From the NCBI GenBank assembly GCA_030425485.1, contig JAUIAM010000009.1, positions 1-64,000 of the forward strand: DNA of 64,000 nt. The letters are read 5' to 3'. Below, in pieces: positions 25,526-33,899 of this stretch. The translations under genes and the position numbers were made by a program. Under the pieces are notes generated by a model that did not search any database, was not told the origin of the DNA, and saw only the letters and a list, made by a program, of their open reading frames with translations. Every line of letters begins with the position of its first letter. Position 1 is the first letter of the stretch. The DNA is from Verrucomicrobiia bacterium (GTDB lineage: Bacteria > Verrucomicrobiota > Verrucomicrobiia > Opitutales > Cerasicoccaceae).

Positions 25526-26215
25526 CTAGCGACGCTGGTTCCAGGCGGCGGAGCGGAAGAGTTCCGTTTTTTCGGAGAGGAGTTCCGGGTCCATCTCGGG
25601 CCATTCAACGGGTTCGGGTTTGCCGTCAAAGTACTTGGCCAGGCCTTGGGTGAAGACCTCGGTAAAGGCGTCCCACTTCACGGGCCAGGGGAGGGCGCGC
25701 ATGATGCTGCCTTGGACGAGCAGACCGTAGCGGTTGCGTTTCTGGGCCGCCCCGGCGATTTTCTTTCCGTCAGGTAGGACGATGTCGAAGCGCTCCGGCT
25801 GGGTAAAGCAGACCGGGCGCAGGCCGTCTGTATTGAGATCCTGATACAGCGTCGCGGGGATGCCCTGGGCGGCAAAACCTTCTACGATTTTCTCGTGCAC
25901 GAGTTGATAAAGCTCGCTCGGGTTGCCCCGATAGGCGGGGGAGGTGGTCGGCACGACGAGGGTATAGGTGTAGTCGTCGGCGTGATCGACGAGTCCGCCC
26001 CCGGTGGGGCGGCGCACGACTTCGTCCGCGTGCTGCCCAATGTTTTTCAGGGTGGCCTCCCAGCTCTGCGAGAGGCCAAAGCTCCAGGCGGAGGGGTTCG
26101 TCCAGCCGTAGTGGCGAAAGCGTGGTTGCTCGGGCTGCGGGTAGTTCTCCAGCAGCAGGAGGTCGGTCGCCATGTTGGCGTAGGCGTGGTCTTTGCGATA
26201 GGGCAGGACGTGCAT
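25526..26215 (-). CDS. lplA: Lipoate-protein ligase A family protein
   Basis: A 229-aa cofactor transferase that attaches lipoate, or an octanoyl group, to carrier lysines such as that of GcvH. Seen motifs: RRPTGGGLVDHADDYTY (nucleotide/lipoyl loop) and KKIAGAAQKRNRYGLLVQGS with the conserved lysine. It lacks the C-terminal domain of long LplA, so ligase activity may need a partner, or it could be an octanoyltransferase of the LipM type. It lies alone, 139 bp downstream of the RmlD-like gene on the same strand. Confidence 0.85.
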   Translation of the reverse strand: MHVLPYRKDHAYANMATDLLLLENYPQPEQPRFRHYGWTNPSAWSFGLSQSWEATLKNIGQHADEVVRRPTGGGLVDHADDYTYTLVVPTTSPAYRGNPSELYQLVHEKIVEGFAAQGIPATLYQDLNTDGLRPVCFTQPERFDIVLPDGKKIAGAAQKRNRYGLLVQGSIMRALPWPVKWDAFTEVFTQGLAKYFDGKPEPVEWPEMDPELLSEKTELFRSAAWNQRR

Positions 26216-26318
26216 CTCTGGGGAGTGATGAATGCTGAGTGATGAGTTATGAATGAGGCCCTAGGCTGCGTTTTTGCCTCATTGCTGATATGAGACTGGA
26301 AGCGTTCAGAGCGACTAA

Positions 26319-26342
26319 CCTTTGTGCCTTTGTGGTTAAGGA
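26319..26342. repeat. Possible diverged fragment of the dispersed repeat
   Basis: The spacer between the lplA start and the RmlD-like stop contains a TTTGTGCCTTTGTGG core resembling TTTGTGCCTTTTTGTGG of copies 2 and 3. The flanking sequence does not match clearly. Confidence 0.35.
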
Positions 26343-26354
26343 AAGATTGTTCTC

Positions 26355-27305
26355 CTAAAAATCGATGCCTTTGCGCAGACGGACGGGGGCGGCTTTCTGG
26401 CCCGTGGCTTGCTCGTACCACGGGCGGCAGGCGGCGGGTACGGTCATGTGCTGGAGCTGGTTATCGAAGGAAAGGGGCGCGGTGTTGATCTTTGCCACCA
26501 GCGGGAGCAGTTCGAAGCGCAGGTCCGAGGGTCGCCCGGTGCCCTCGCAGGTGGCGGCTTCGATCAAGTCTTCGCTCAGGCCAAAGTGTTTGAGGATTTT
26601 CGCCGCCATGTCATAGCGGGAAATGGTCTCGTTACCCGCCCAGTGGAAGAGGCCGTGCAGGTTGGGGCGTTCGCACAGTTCGGCCAAGACCTCACCGAGG
26701 TTCATCGCGCTGAGAGGCTGGCGGATTTCATCGGTAAAAAACTTCGGGCGTTCACCGCGGACGAGGGCATGGAAGAGCTTCTCGTGGACGCTACGTGCGC
26801 CCGAGGGGCTGTCCCCGGTCAGGATGGTGATGCGCATGACAGTGGCCTCGTCCACACCATGCTCAAGCACTTCGCGTTCGGCCAAGAGCTTGAGCTGTCC
26901 GTAGAGGCCGCTCGGGTTGGGCAGGTCGGTCGAACGATAGGGGGCGTCGTGCCCGTCGAAAACCATATCCGTGGACAGGTGGACGAGGCGCGCGCCGAGG
27001 TGATGGGCGAGCTGGGCCAGGCGGCGGGGCAGGGCGACGTTCAGTTTCTCGGCCAGCTCGGGGTTTGCGTCCACGTCGGCTGGACTGGAAATGGCGGCGG
27101 CGTGGATGATGACGTCTGGAAAGAGCGAGAGGACGGGTGCGTCGAGCGCGTCGGGCTTGCTGAGGTCAACCTGTTGCAGTTTGGCTCCCGGCAGGAGAGG
27201 CTCGTTTGCATGATAGAGGGCGTGGACTTCGTGTCCGCGCGCGAGGCAGGCGCGAGCGGCGTGATACCCGGCGAGGCCGGAGGCTCCTGTGACGACGATT
27301 TTCAT
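26355..27305 (-). CDS. RmlD-like NAD(P)-dependent sugar-nucleotide reductase (SDR)
   Basis: A 316-aa extended SDR. It has the Rossmann motif VVTGASGLAGYHAARACLARG, LVHLSTDMVFDG (as in RmlD) and the catalytic YGQLKLLAEREVL. It resembles dTDP-4-dehydrorhamnose reductase (RfbD). The other dTDP-rhamnose genes (rmlA, rmlB, rmlC) are absent here, so the substrate is uncertain. It is divergent from hisC, with 77 bp between the starts. Confidence 0.85.
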   Translation of the reverse strand: MKIVVTGASGLAGYHAARACLARGHEVHALYHANEPLLPGAKLQQVDLSKPDALDAPVLSLFPDVIIHAAAISSPADVDANPELAEKLNVALPRRLAQLAHHLGARLVHLSTDMVFDGHDAPYRSTDLPNPSGLYGQLKLLAEREVLEHGVDEATVMRITILTGDSPSGARSVHEKLFHALVRGERPKFFTDEIRQPLSAMNLGEVLAELCERPNLHGLFHWAGNETISRYDMAAKILKHFGLSEDLIEAATCEGTGRPSDLRFELLPLVAKINTAPLSFDNQLQHMTVPAACRPWYEQATGQKAAPVRLRKGIDF

Positions 27306-27382
27306 GTTAAAGTACAGCTTGTGCCTGTTGCTTTAGCATTGCAAGCTGGCGCGGTTGTGGCAGTTTTTCCCGTTCAGTACAA

Positions 27383-28522
27383 ATGAAATACCAAGAATTG
27401 GTAAAGCCGGGGGTACTCTCCCAGCCCGTGTATGAACCCGGGCGTCCCATTGAGGACGTTGCGCGTGAGTTTGGTCTCGACCCGGACGGCGTGCTCAAGA
27501 TGGCCTCGAACGAAAATCCGCTCGGGCCCTCTCCGCTTGCCCTGGAGGCTGCGGCCAAGGCCATGCGCCAGGCCCATCTCTACCCGGATGGCGGGGCCAA
27601 CCGCCTGCGTGAGAAGCTCGCGTCTACGCACGCGCTCAAGCCGGAGCAGTTCTTCATCGGCACGGGCTCAAACGAAGTCATGGTGCTGCTGGCCCAGGCT
27701 TTTGTCGGGGCCGGGGACGAGGTCATTTTTGGCGAACACGCCTTCATCGTGTACAAGTTTGCCACCCTGCTCTTTGGCGGGACGCCCGTCGCGGTACCCA
27801 TGCCGGGGCTCAAGCACGACCTCAACGCGATGGCCCGGGCCGTCACGGACAAGACGCGCATCATCTTTCTGCCCAGTCCGAACAACCCGACCGGGATGGC
27901 GAATGACCCGGCAGAACTGTTGGCCTTTGCCGCCGATCTGCCCGAGCACGTCATTTTCTGCTTCGACGAGGCCTATGCTGAGTACCTTGAGGCCCCGGCG
28001 GATATGCGTCCGCTGATCGAGGCCGGGCGCAAGGTCTTCTGCACGCGCACGTTTTCCAAGATTTACGGACTGGCCTCGTTCCGCATCGGCTACGGCTACG
28101 GCAGCCCGGAAATCATTCGCTTGCTCAATCAGGTGCGCCAACCCTTTAACAGCAATGGGGTGGGGCAGGCTGCGGCGGTGGCCGCACTCGACGACCACGA
28201 CTTTGTGGCCCGTTCGCGTGAAGTGAACCGCGCGGGGATGGATCAACTGCGGGCTGGCTTTGGGCGGCTGGGCTTTGCCTGCCCTGAGAGCGCGGCCAAC
28301 TTCGTGCTTTTGGAAGTTGAAAATCCCGGCCAAATCTTCAAGGCTCTCCAGCAACGTGGCATTATCGTTCGACCACTTCAAGGATACGGCCTTCCGCGCC
28401 ATCTACGTGTGACCGTGGGTACGGCCGAAGAAAACACCAGGCTGCTCAATACGCTGGAGGAAATGCTGGCGGGCCCGGAAGCCGCTTGGCTCAAAAAGGA
28501 AGCGACTGAGCGGTGCAACTAA
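27383..28522 (+). CDS. hisC: Histidinol-phosphate aminotransferase
   Basis: PLP-dependent class I/II aminotransferase of histidine synthesis. The 379-aa protein begins LSQPVYEPGRPIEDVAREFG, typical for HisC, and shows MASNENPLGPSP, SPNNPTGM, the FDEAYAEY aspartate that binds PLP, the Schiff-base lysine in TRTFSKIYGL (Lys226) and RIGYG. No other his gene is in the window. Its last 10 bp overlap the CNNM gene, so the two are probably coupled although their functions are unrelated. Confidence 0.94.
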   Translation: MKYQELVKPGVLSQPVYEPGRPIEDVAREFGLDPDGVLKMASNENPLGPSPLALEAAAKAMRQAHLYPDGGANRLREKLASTHALKPEQFFIGTGSNEVMVLLAQAFVGAGDEVIFGEHAFIVYKFATLLFGGTPVAVPMPGLKHDLNAMARAVTDKTRIIFLPSPNNPTGMANDPAELLAFAADLPEHVIFCFDEAYAEYLEAPADMRPLIEAGRKVFCTRTFSKIYGLASFRIGYGYGSPEIIRLLNQVRQPFNSNGVGQAAAVAALDDHDFVARSREVNRAGMDQLRAGFGRLGFACPESAANFVLLEVENPGQIFKALQQRGIIVRPLQGYGLPRHLRVTVGTAEENTRLLNTLEEMLAGPEAAWLKKEATERCN

Positions 28523-29823
28523 CCGGCATCGACTTTTTGCTCTACGGCGCGGCCCTGCTCATCCTGCTGGTAACCAATGCGCTCCTTGTGGCCTGCGAAA
28601 TCAGCATGGTCAAGGTCCGCTACAGCCTGATCGATGACGAGCAGATGGAGCGCCTGCGTAAGAACCGCCGGGTTGCGCTTCTGCTGGACCGTAGCGGGCA
28701 GGTGGCCCAGGTGCTGCGCTTTGGCGTGCTCATGGTCACGGTGGGCCTCGGGCTGGTGCTCCTCCCGCTGATTTTCTATCTGGCCGGTAAGATCGGCTGG
28801 TTTGCCCAGCAGCCGGGCAAGTCCGTCCTGTTCTTCCTGGCCTACATCCTGGCCGTATCTGTGCTGAGCATCTTTGGCTTTGTGCTGCCGCGCAGCATTG
28901 CTCTGGCTCATCCGCAGGACACCCTGCGTTTCAGCTCCAAGTTCGTGCTCATGTTTGTGCGGCTCATCACGCCCTGGTCGGCCCTGTTGCGCAGCTGTGC
29001 CCGGGCCATTCTGAGCATCTTCAAGCTCCCGCTGAACCAGGGCTTTAACGTACTGGACTACGAGGTGCAGATCCGGGCCATGGGCGAGGAGGATGTCACC
29101 CTGAGCCCGCGCATCCGCAATATCCTGAGCAATACTCTTCGGGTGCGTGAGCTGGACGTGTCCGACGTGCTGCTGCCGCGTAATCAGGTCAAATACATCG
29201 ATATCGAGGACGCCGTCGAGGTGAACCTTGATATGGCGCGGGAAACCGGCCACACGCGTTTCCCTATTTGCGAAGGCGACCTTGACCGCTGTCTGGGCCT
29301 GATACACATCAAGGACATCTTTCGCCAGGGCGACCACCAGGTGGACTTCCAGCGGCTCACACGCACGATCCTGAGCTTTCAGGAGGCCACGCCGCTGGAG
29401 GAAGCGCTGGAGCAGTTGCTACAGCACAATATCCACATGGCGATCGTGAAGGACGAGTTCGGCGGCGCGGTGGGACTCGTTACTCTGGAGGGCATCCTGG
29501 AGGTGCTGGTGGGGGACATTCAGGACGAGTTCGATGGCACCGAGACCGCTATGGTCCACTCCCTGAGCAAAGAAGACTTTCACGTGGATGGCCTCACGCC
29601 GTTGCATGACCTCGAAGAGGCGCTCGGCATCAGTGTGGGCGAAACCGAAGCGGCTACTTTTGGCGGTTGGATCACCGACGAGCTGGGGCGCATGCCCGAG
29701 GCGGGCGAAAGCATCATTACCGAAGCGCCGCCGCTGCAGATCACCATTCAGGAGGCCGACGAAAAACGCATCCTCTCGGCCAACATCACGGTGCTGCCCG
29801 AGGCCCGCGACGGCGAAAGCTAA
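28513..29823 (+). CDS. CNNM (DUF21), CBS and CorC_HlyC domain membrane protein
   Basis: Full-length 436-aa paralogue of the gene at 2057. It starts at GTG 28513 inside the end of hisC. The N-terminal CNNM domain has four helices (LLILLVTNALLVACEISMV, FGFVLPRSIAL); the CBS pair spans ~residues 215-340 (VLLPRNQVKYIDIED, DEFGGAVGLVTLEGILEVLVG); a CorC_HlyC domain ends the protein (FGGWITDELGRMPEAGESI). Role in cation efflux is inferred from the family. Confidence 0.9.
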   Translation: MQLTGIDFLLYGAALLILLVTNALLVACEISMVKVRYSLIDDEQMERLRKNRRVALLLDRSGQVAQVLRFGVLMVTVGLGLVLLPLIFYLAGKIGWFAQQPGKSVLFFLAYILAVSVLSIFGFVLPRSIALAHPQDTLRFSSKFVLMFVRLITPWSALLRSCARAILSIFKLPLNQGFNVLDYEVQIRAMGEEDVTLSPRIRNILSNTLRVRELDVSDVLLPRNQVKYIDIEDAVEVNLDMARETGHTRFPICEGDLDRCLGLIHIKDIFRQGDHQVDFQRLTRTILSFQEATPLEEALEQLLQHNIHMAIVKDEFGGAVGLVTLEGILEVLVGDIQDEFDGTETAMVHSLSKEDFHVDGLTPLHDLEEALGISVGETEAATFGGWITDELGRMPEAGESIITEAPPLQITIQEADEKRILSANITVLPEARDGES

Positions 29824-29949
29824 GGGGGCTGCGGCCTGAAAGCTTCTAGAGCTTCTTCGTTTTAATAAGTCGCACGAGGCCATGCAGCGGGCGCGCATGA
29901 TCTCAGTGCATCCGCCTACTCTGCGGCCAAAGCCATGCAAAGATGACAG

Positions 29950-29964
29950 GAGGGCATTGCCCTC
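29950..29964. repeat. GGGCATTGCCC hairpin, next to TPR gene stop
   Basis: Palindrome GAGGGCATTGCCCTC, 25 bp past the minus-strand stop of the TPR gene. Same core as at 25509. Confidence 0.55.
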
Positions 29965-29989
29965 TTCTTCGCAGGGTGCGCTTACAACC

Positions 29990-31636
29990 TTAGCTGGGCT
30001 GCTTGTCTGGATTGAGAATCGTGTCCAGCTCGATGAGCAGGGCCTCACGGTTCTGGGTAAAAATGAAGCGGTCACTGCCCAGGCTACGGTAGGCTTTTTC
30101 CAACAGCTCGACCGAGGGGCGGCGCATTTCGAGCAGAGCCTTGAGGTAGTCGCCGAGCTGGGAAGAGTTCCCCATGTCAATTTCCAGTTCAATGAGGTTG
30201 GAGAGCGCGGTCTGGTTTGATTCGTTATCCTGGACGGCCTTGACAAGGATTTTGCGGGCCTGCTCCTTGCCGCCGAGCTTGATGTAGCGGCGGGATACCG
30301 CCATGAGCGTCTCCACCCGCACATTGCTCTCCTTGAGGAACTGGTTGAGGAAAATATCGCTGTAGTCGCTGTTACCGACGCCGTAGTAAGCCACCGCGCG
30401 CAGGCTGTTGAAGACAGGCATCTCGCGCTCCAGCCATTCGGGGTTCTCGTTGGCGAGCTGCTCGGTGAAGTTGATCGCGCCCTGATAGTCGCCGCCGGTG
30501 ATGTGGGCTTCGATCAGCAAGAGGGCGAAGGGGGCCACGTTGAAGTCATTCTCGAGCGCTTGCTCATAGATGCGACGTGCCAGCTCCACGCGCCCGGACT
30601 CCGTGCCGTAGTTGGCCAGAGCCAGCAGGCTACGCTCATCGTTGCCAAACTGCCTCAGGATGGCCTCGGCCTCGCGGTCGGCCTCTTCGCGCTTGTCGGT
30701 CTTGTCCAGGCTGAGGAGATAGTCAATGCGCGGCGCTACGCTGAGGGGAGAGTTCACCCCGCGCAACACGGCGTACTGGCGGGCTTTTTCATAATTCTCC
30801 AACGTGCGGTAAAAATTACTCAACTGGGCGTAAATCGGCTCGTCGCTGACGAATTTCCCGATTGAGAACTCGAGCTTGGAAATGGCGGCCTGACGCTGAC
30901 CGCGCTCCCAGCTGACACGCGCCGACAGCAGGGTGCCCTCGAGTTGGTCGTCCAGATTGTACTCACGGATATAGTCTTCGGAGGCGTCGAAGTTGCCGCG
31001 GTAGAAATTCGCGGTAGCCGCTGCCAGGGCCAGGAACGTCTCCGTTTCTTCATCGGGCTGCTTGCTGAGCAATTTATCGGTCACTTCCATGACCTCAAAG
31101 TCCATCTGGTACTTGAGCAGGAGCTGGATGTAGCGCTTGAGGTAATCGACATTGTTCTGGGCATAGGGAATGCCGCCCTGGAGCGTCCTGATCGCCGCGT
31201 CTGGGGACTTCCTGTTCGTCATGATCTGAAACTCCGAGAGCAGCATGCGGCCTTCCAGGTTGCTCGGGCTGTGGGCCACCCCGGCCATGAGGTAGAAGTA
31301 GGCTTCCTTGAATTTGCCGTCCTCCATCAAGGCGATGGCCTTCTCGATCTCGTAGTCTCCACGCCGGGTTTCGACGCTTTTGTAGTCGAAGGGCAGGGAA
31401 AAGGCCTGTCCCATCGTCATGTCATCATAATTGCGGAAATTTTTGAGAAAAAAGTACAGCCCGACGGTAGCCGCCAGATAGCCTAAGACAAAGAGCGCGA
31501 GAAATAAACCGACAATCCGGCCCCATAGAAAGTGGATGCGCCATTTTCCACTGGGAGCACGCTGGCGTAGAGCCAAGCCCAGGAGTACGGTGTTTCGCTT
31601 CTGCTTGCTGGAGGATTTCTTGGATGACTTGGGCAT
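29990..31636 (-). CDS. Membrane-anchored TPR protein, divergent from EPS export genes
   Basis: A 548-aa protein with a very basic cytoplasmic start (MPKSSKKSSSKQKR), one transmembrane helix at about residues 45-68 (IVGLFLALFVLGYLAATVGLYFF), and a long alpha-helical periplasmic part made of TPR-like repeats (~residues 100-530). It is divergent from the barrel-Wza-Wzc genes, with about 290 bp between. TPR scaffolds often help assemble EPS export machines (compare AlgK or PgaA), so it may work with them; that is inference from position. Confidence 0.8.
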   Translation of the reverse strand: MPKSSKKSSSKQKRNTVLLGLALRQRAPSGKWRIHFLWGRIVGLFLALFVLGYLAATVGLYFFLKNFRNYDDMTMGQAFSLPFDYKSVETRRGDYEIEKAIALMEDGKFKEAYFYLMAGVAHSPSNLEGRMLLSEFQIMTNRKSPDAAIRTLQGGIPYAQNNVDYLKRYIQLLLKYQMDFEVMEVTDKLLSKQPDEETETFLALAAATANFYRGNFDASEDYIREYNLDDQLEGTLLSARVSWERGQRQAAISKLEFSIGKFVSDEPIYAQLSNFYRTLENYEKARQYAVLRGVNSPLSVAPRIDYLLSLDKTDKREEADREAEAILRQFGNDERSLLALANYGTESGRVELARRIYEQALENDFNVAPFALLLIEAHITGGDYQGAINFTEQLANENPEWLEREMPVFNSLRAVAYYGVGNSDYSDIFLNQFLKESNVRVETLMAVSRRYIKLGGKEQARKILVKAVQDNESNQTALSNLIELEIDMGNSSQLGDYLKALLEMRRPSVELLEKAYRSLGSDRFIFTQNREALLIELDTILNPDKQPS

Positions 31637-31777
31637 GGCGCTTTTTTAAATAAATGAAAAAATCTAATTATGCGGACACAGGATAAACAGGAACGTTTCC
31701 TATAAATCAATGCACTTTATACAGTATTTTCACGCACCCACACCTGCATCAATCCTCTGGAGGTGTTAATTTGGGTG

Positions 31778-31807
31778 TTGACCAAATCTGTTTATCCTCT
31801 TTGGAAT
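31778..31807 (+). promoter_or_regulatory. Candidate promoter of the EPS export genes
   Basis: TTGACC (31778-31783) and TGGAAT (31802-31807), 18 bp apart, about 120 bp upstream of the barrel gene. The rest of the ~290-bp AT-rich spacer (31637-31927) holds no gene I can see. Confidence 0.35.
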
Positions 31808-31927
31808 GATGTCCTTATCTCGAATTTTTTATACAAATGCTTGCTTTCTGCAAGTCATCTGCTAGACACATGGCCAATAGTGACCACAAGTATCTAATCA
31901 TTACCTAACTGCTGCACATAATTGTTT

Positions 31928-33115
31928 ATGAAACTTTTACAACGAATCACCCTCGGCGTTGCGCTTGCCACCTCGCTTGGCGCAATGGCTCCTGTAAGTG
32001 CCTCTCCGCTCATCAGCGTCGGCGACTCGGTTAACATCTTCTTCGATGGTCGCACTGCTCTGCGCTACCAGACGAACGTTTTCAATAACCCCAATGCGCA
32101 GGATGACGTTTCGTTCATCATCGGGCCAGGGGTGGTCATTGATGTGGGTAACAACAGCCCGGTCTTCAACATGACCGTCCGTTACCGTGAGGATTTCTAC
32201 TTCTACACGAAGTACACGGACCTGAATATCGCTCGCGCCAATGTGTATCTGGATGCCTCTTATGTACGTGGCCCTCTCAGCACCTCCGGTGGCTTTTCCT
32301 TTGTTCAGACCCAGCAAAACAACGAACTGAACCTCGGCCTTCCCCAACTGGCTAACACGCTCATCAAGCGTAACCTCTATAACGCTTACGCCAAGGGAAG
32401 TTACGCCATCTCTGACAAATACTGGATGCGTGCAGGAGCAGATTGGTACCGCGAAGCGTTTACCAACAACTCTATTTACGGGTATGCCTACCAAGACCGC
32501 GACATTTACAGCTTCCCGGTAGATCTTTTCTACAAGGTGACGCCCAAGTGGAGCATCGGTCCCGGTTTCCGCTATCGCTACACCAACCTTCAGCAAAACT
32601 CTGCTAACGCGCACCGCTACTATGCGGACTGGTTTGCAAACCTCGCCATCACCGGTGAAGTCTTCCCCAAGCTGGATGTTAACCTGAACATTGGTTATCA
32701 GGTTCGCGACGGTTCCATTAACGACGATGGTCGCTTCTCCCTGGTCTCCTCCTTCGTGTACGACCTCTCCGAAAAGACCGACCTCTTCTTCGACGTCACC
32801 AAGGACTTCGAAACCTCTGGTGCTGGTAGCTCCGTTGACGCGATTGACGTGGGTATCGGTGCTCGTTACAACATCAACAGCTACCTCTTTACGAGTGCTG
32901 AATTCGATTATACCCGTAACGACTACCAAAACCTCGCAGCTCAGGGGCGCGTTGATAATATCTACGGTATCTTCCTCTCACTCGGTTGGTCACCTCCTTC
33001 TTACACACACGTAAGTGCAGTTCTGAGCTACGGCTACTATAAGAATGATTCCAACGCTCCGGGTGTCAGCTACGACAACAATACGGTGAACTTGCAGCTC
33101 AATTTCCGGTACTAA
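31928..33115 (+). CDS. Outer-membrane beta-barrel protein, EPS-associated
   Basis: Start set at ATG 31928 (an earlier in-frame TTG adds two residues). The 395-aa product has a signal peptide (MKLLQRITLGVALATSLGAMAPVSA) and then alternating hydrophobic and polar strands with many aromatic residues, ending in NNTVNLQLNFRY, a C-terminal aromatic barrel-insertion signal. It resembles outer-membrane barrels found in EPS clusters of Verrucomicrobia and Proteobacteria. It may form or support the export pore. Wza-like and Wzc-like genes follow directly. Confidence 0.82.
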   Translation: MKLLQRITLGVALATSLGAMAPVSASPLISVGDSVNIFFDGRTALRYQTNVFNNPNAQDDVSFIIGPGVVIDVGNNSPVFNMTVRYREDFYFYTKYTDLNIARANVYLDASYVRGPLSTSGGFSFVQTQQNNELNLGLPQLANTLIKRNLYNAYAKGSYAISDKYWMRAGADWYREAFTNNSIYGYAYQDRDIYSFPVDLFYKVTPKWSIGPGFRYRYTNLQQNSANAHRYYADWFANLAITGEVFPKLDVNLNIGYQVRDGSINDDGRFSLVSSFVYDLSEKTDLFFDVTKDFETSGAGSSVDAIDVGIGARYNINSYLFTSAEFDYTRNDYQNLAAQGRVDNIYGIFLSLGWSPPSYTHVSAVLSYGYYKNDSNAPGVSYDNNTVNLQLNFRY

Positions 33116-33142
33116 GCGAGAATTTAGCTGAACTTTTATACT

Positions 33143-33178
33143 GCGGGAAGGTCTCATAGATACCTTCCCGCTTTGTTT
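33143..33178 (+). terminator. Terminator or attenuator between barrel and Wza-like genes
   Basis: A 10-bp perfect stem (GCGGGAAGGT at 33143-33152, ACCTTCCCGC at 33162-33171) with a 9-nt loop and a broken T-run (TTTGTTTG). It lies inside the predicted operon and may lower downstream expression instead of ending it. Confidence 0.6.
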
Positions 33179-33193
33179 GTCTTTCTCACTACC

Positions 33194-33880
33194 ATGACCA
33201 CACCTGCAAAAACCTCTCTCTTCCTGCTGGCTATCTTCGGGATGGCCGGAACCATCTTTGCCCAGCCTTCTGGTGGCGAAGGCAGCAGCGGCTACGGCAA
33301 TTCAGGAAGCTACGATACCACACCTGCCACCTCCAGCTTTGTTGGTGCGGGTGCTTCAAATCTCGGCGCGGTAGCGGGTAATTATGTGCTCAAGCCACTC
33401 GATAGTATCGTTATCACCTTTTTTCAGGAGCCAACCTTGGAAACTCAGGCCCGCATTTCGGCGGACGGTTCGATTTCTATGCCAATGGTAGGGGAGCTTA
33501 TTATCGGTAACATGACCGTTTCTGATGCTCAGAAGCTGATTGCTGATGCCTATCGTGGCGACTATCTGATCAACCCGCATGTCACGATTATAGTCACTGC
33601 CTACCAGCAGCGACAGATTTTCGTCCATGGTCACGTGCATAAGCCCGGTCCTGTCTTTATCCCGCCTGAGCGCGAGTTGACCCTCACGGAAGCGATTAAC
33701 AATGCCGGTGGCGTTACGCGTATGGCTCGCAAGGGTAACATCAAGATTCGCCGCCTCACTGAAGAGGGGAAAACCGAGATTATCGAAGTCGATCTGGATG
33801 AGGTACTTGAAGACCCAGACCAACCGGATATTATCCTGCGGGACGGTGACCAAATCATCGTTGATGAGCGCATTATTTAA
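33194..33880 (+). CDS. Polysaccharide export protein, Wza-like (Poly_export/SLBB)
   Basis: Start set at ATG 33194 (an upstream TTG at 33173 adds 7 residues). The 228-aa protein has a signal peptide (ending GTIFAQ) and a Gly/Ser/Tyr-rich linker (GEGSSGYGNSGSY). The Poly_export domain follows (LKPLDSIVITFFQEPTLETQARIS..., about residues 65-135), then an SLBB domain (QIFVHGHVHKPGPVF). There is no lipobox cysteine, unlike Wza of E. coli. The short length (Wza is about 380) suggests it needs the barrel upstream as the outer-membrane part. Followed by the tyrosine kinase after 19 bp. Confidence 0.88.
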   Translation: MTTPAKTSLFLLAIFGMAGTIFAQPSGGEGSSGYGNSGSYDTTPATSSFVGAGASNLGAVAGNYVLKPLDSIVITFFQEPTLETQARISADGSISMPMVGELIIGNMTVSDAQKLIADAYRGDYLINPHVTIIVTAYQQRQIFVHGHVHKPGPVFIPPERELTLTEAINNAGGVTRMARKGNIKIRRLTEEGKTEIIEVDLDEVLEDPDQPDIILRDGDQIIVDERII

Positions 33881-33899
33881 CTCTTTCAACTAATTTCCC

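Noticed and set aside
26216-26354. A full fourth copy of the stop-anchored repeat
   Set aside because: Only a short TTTGTGCCTTTGTGG core is shared; the GTGTTAGCTTAGT start and the CGCAAAG core are absent, so it is listed only as a possible fragment.
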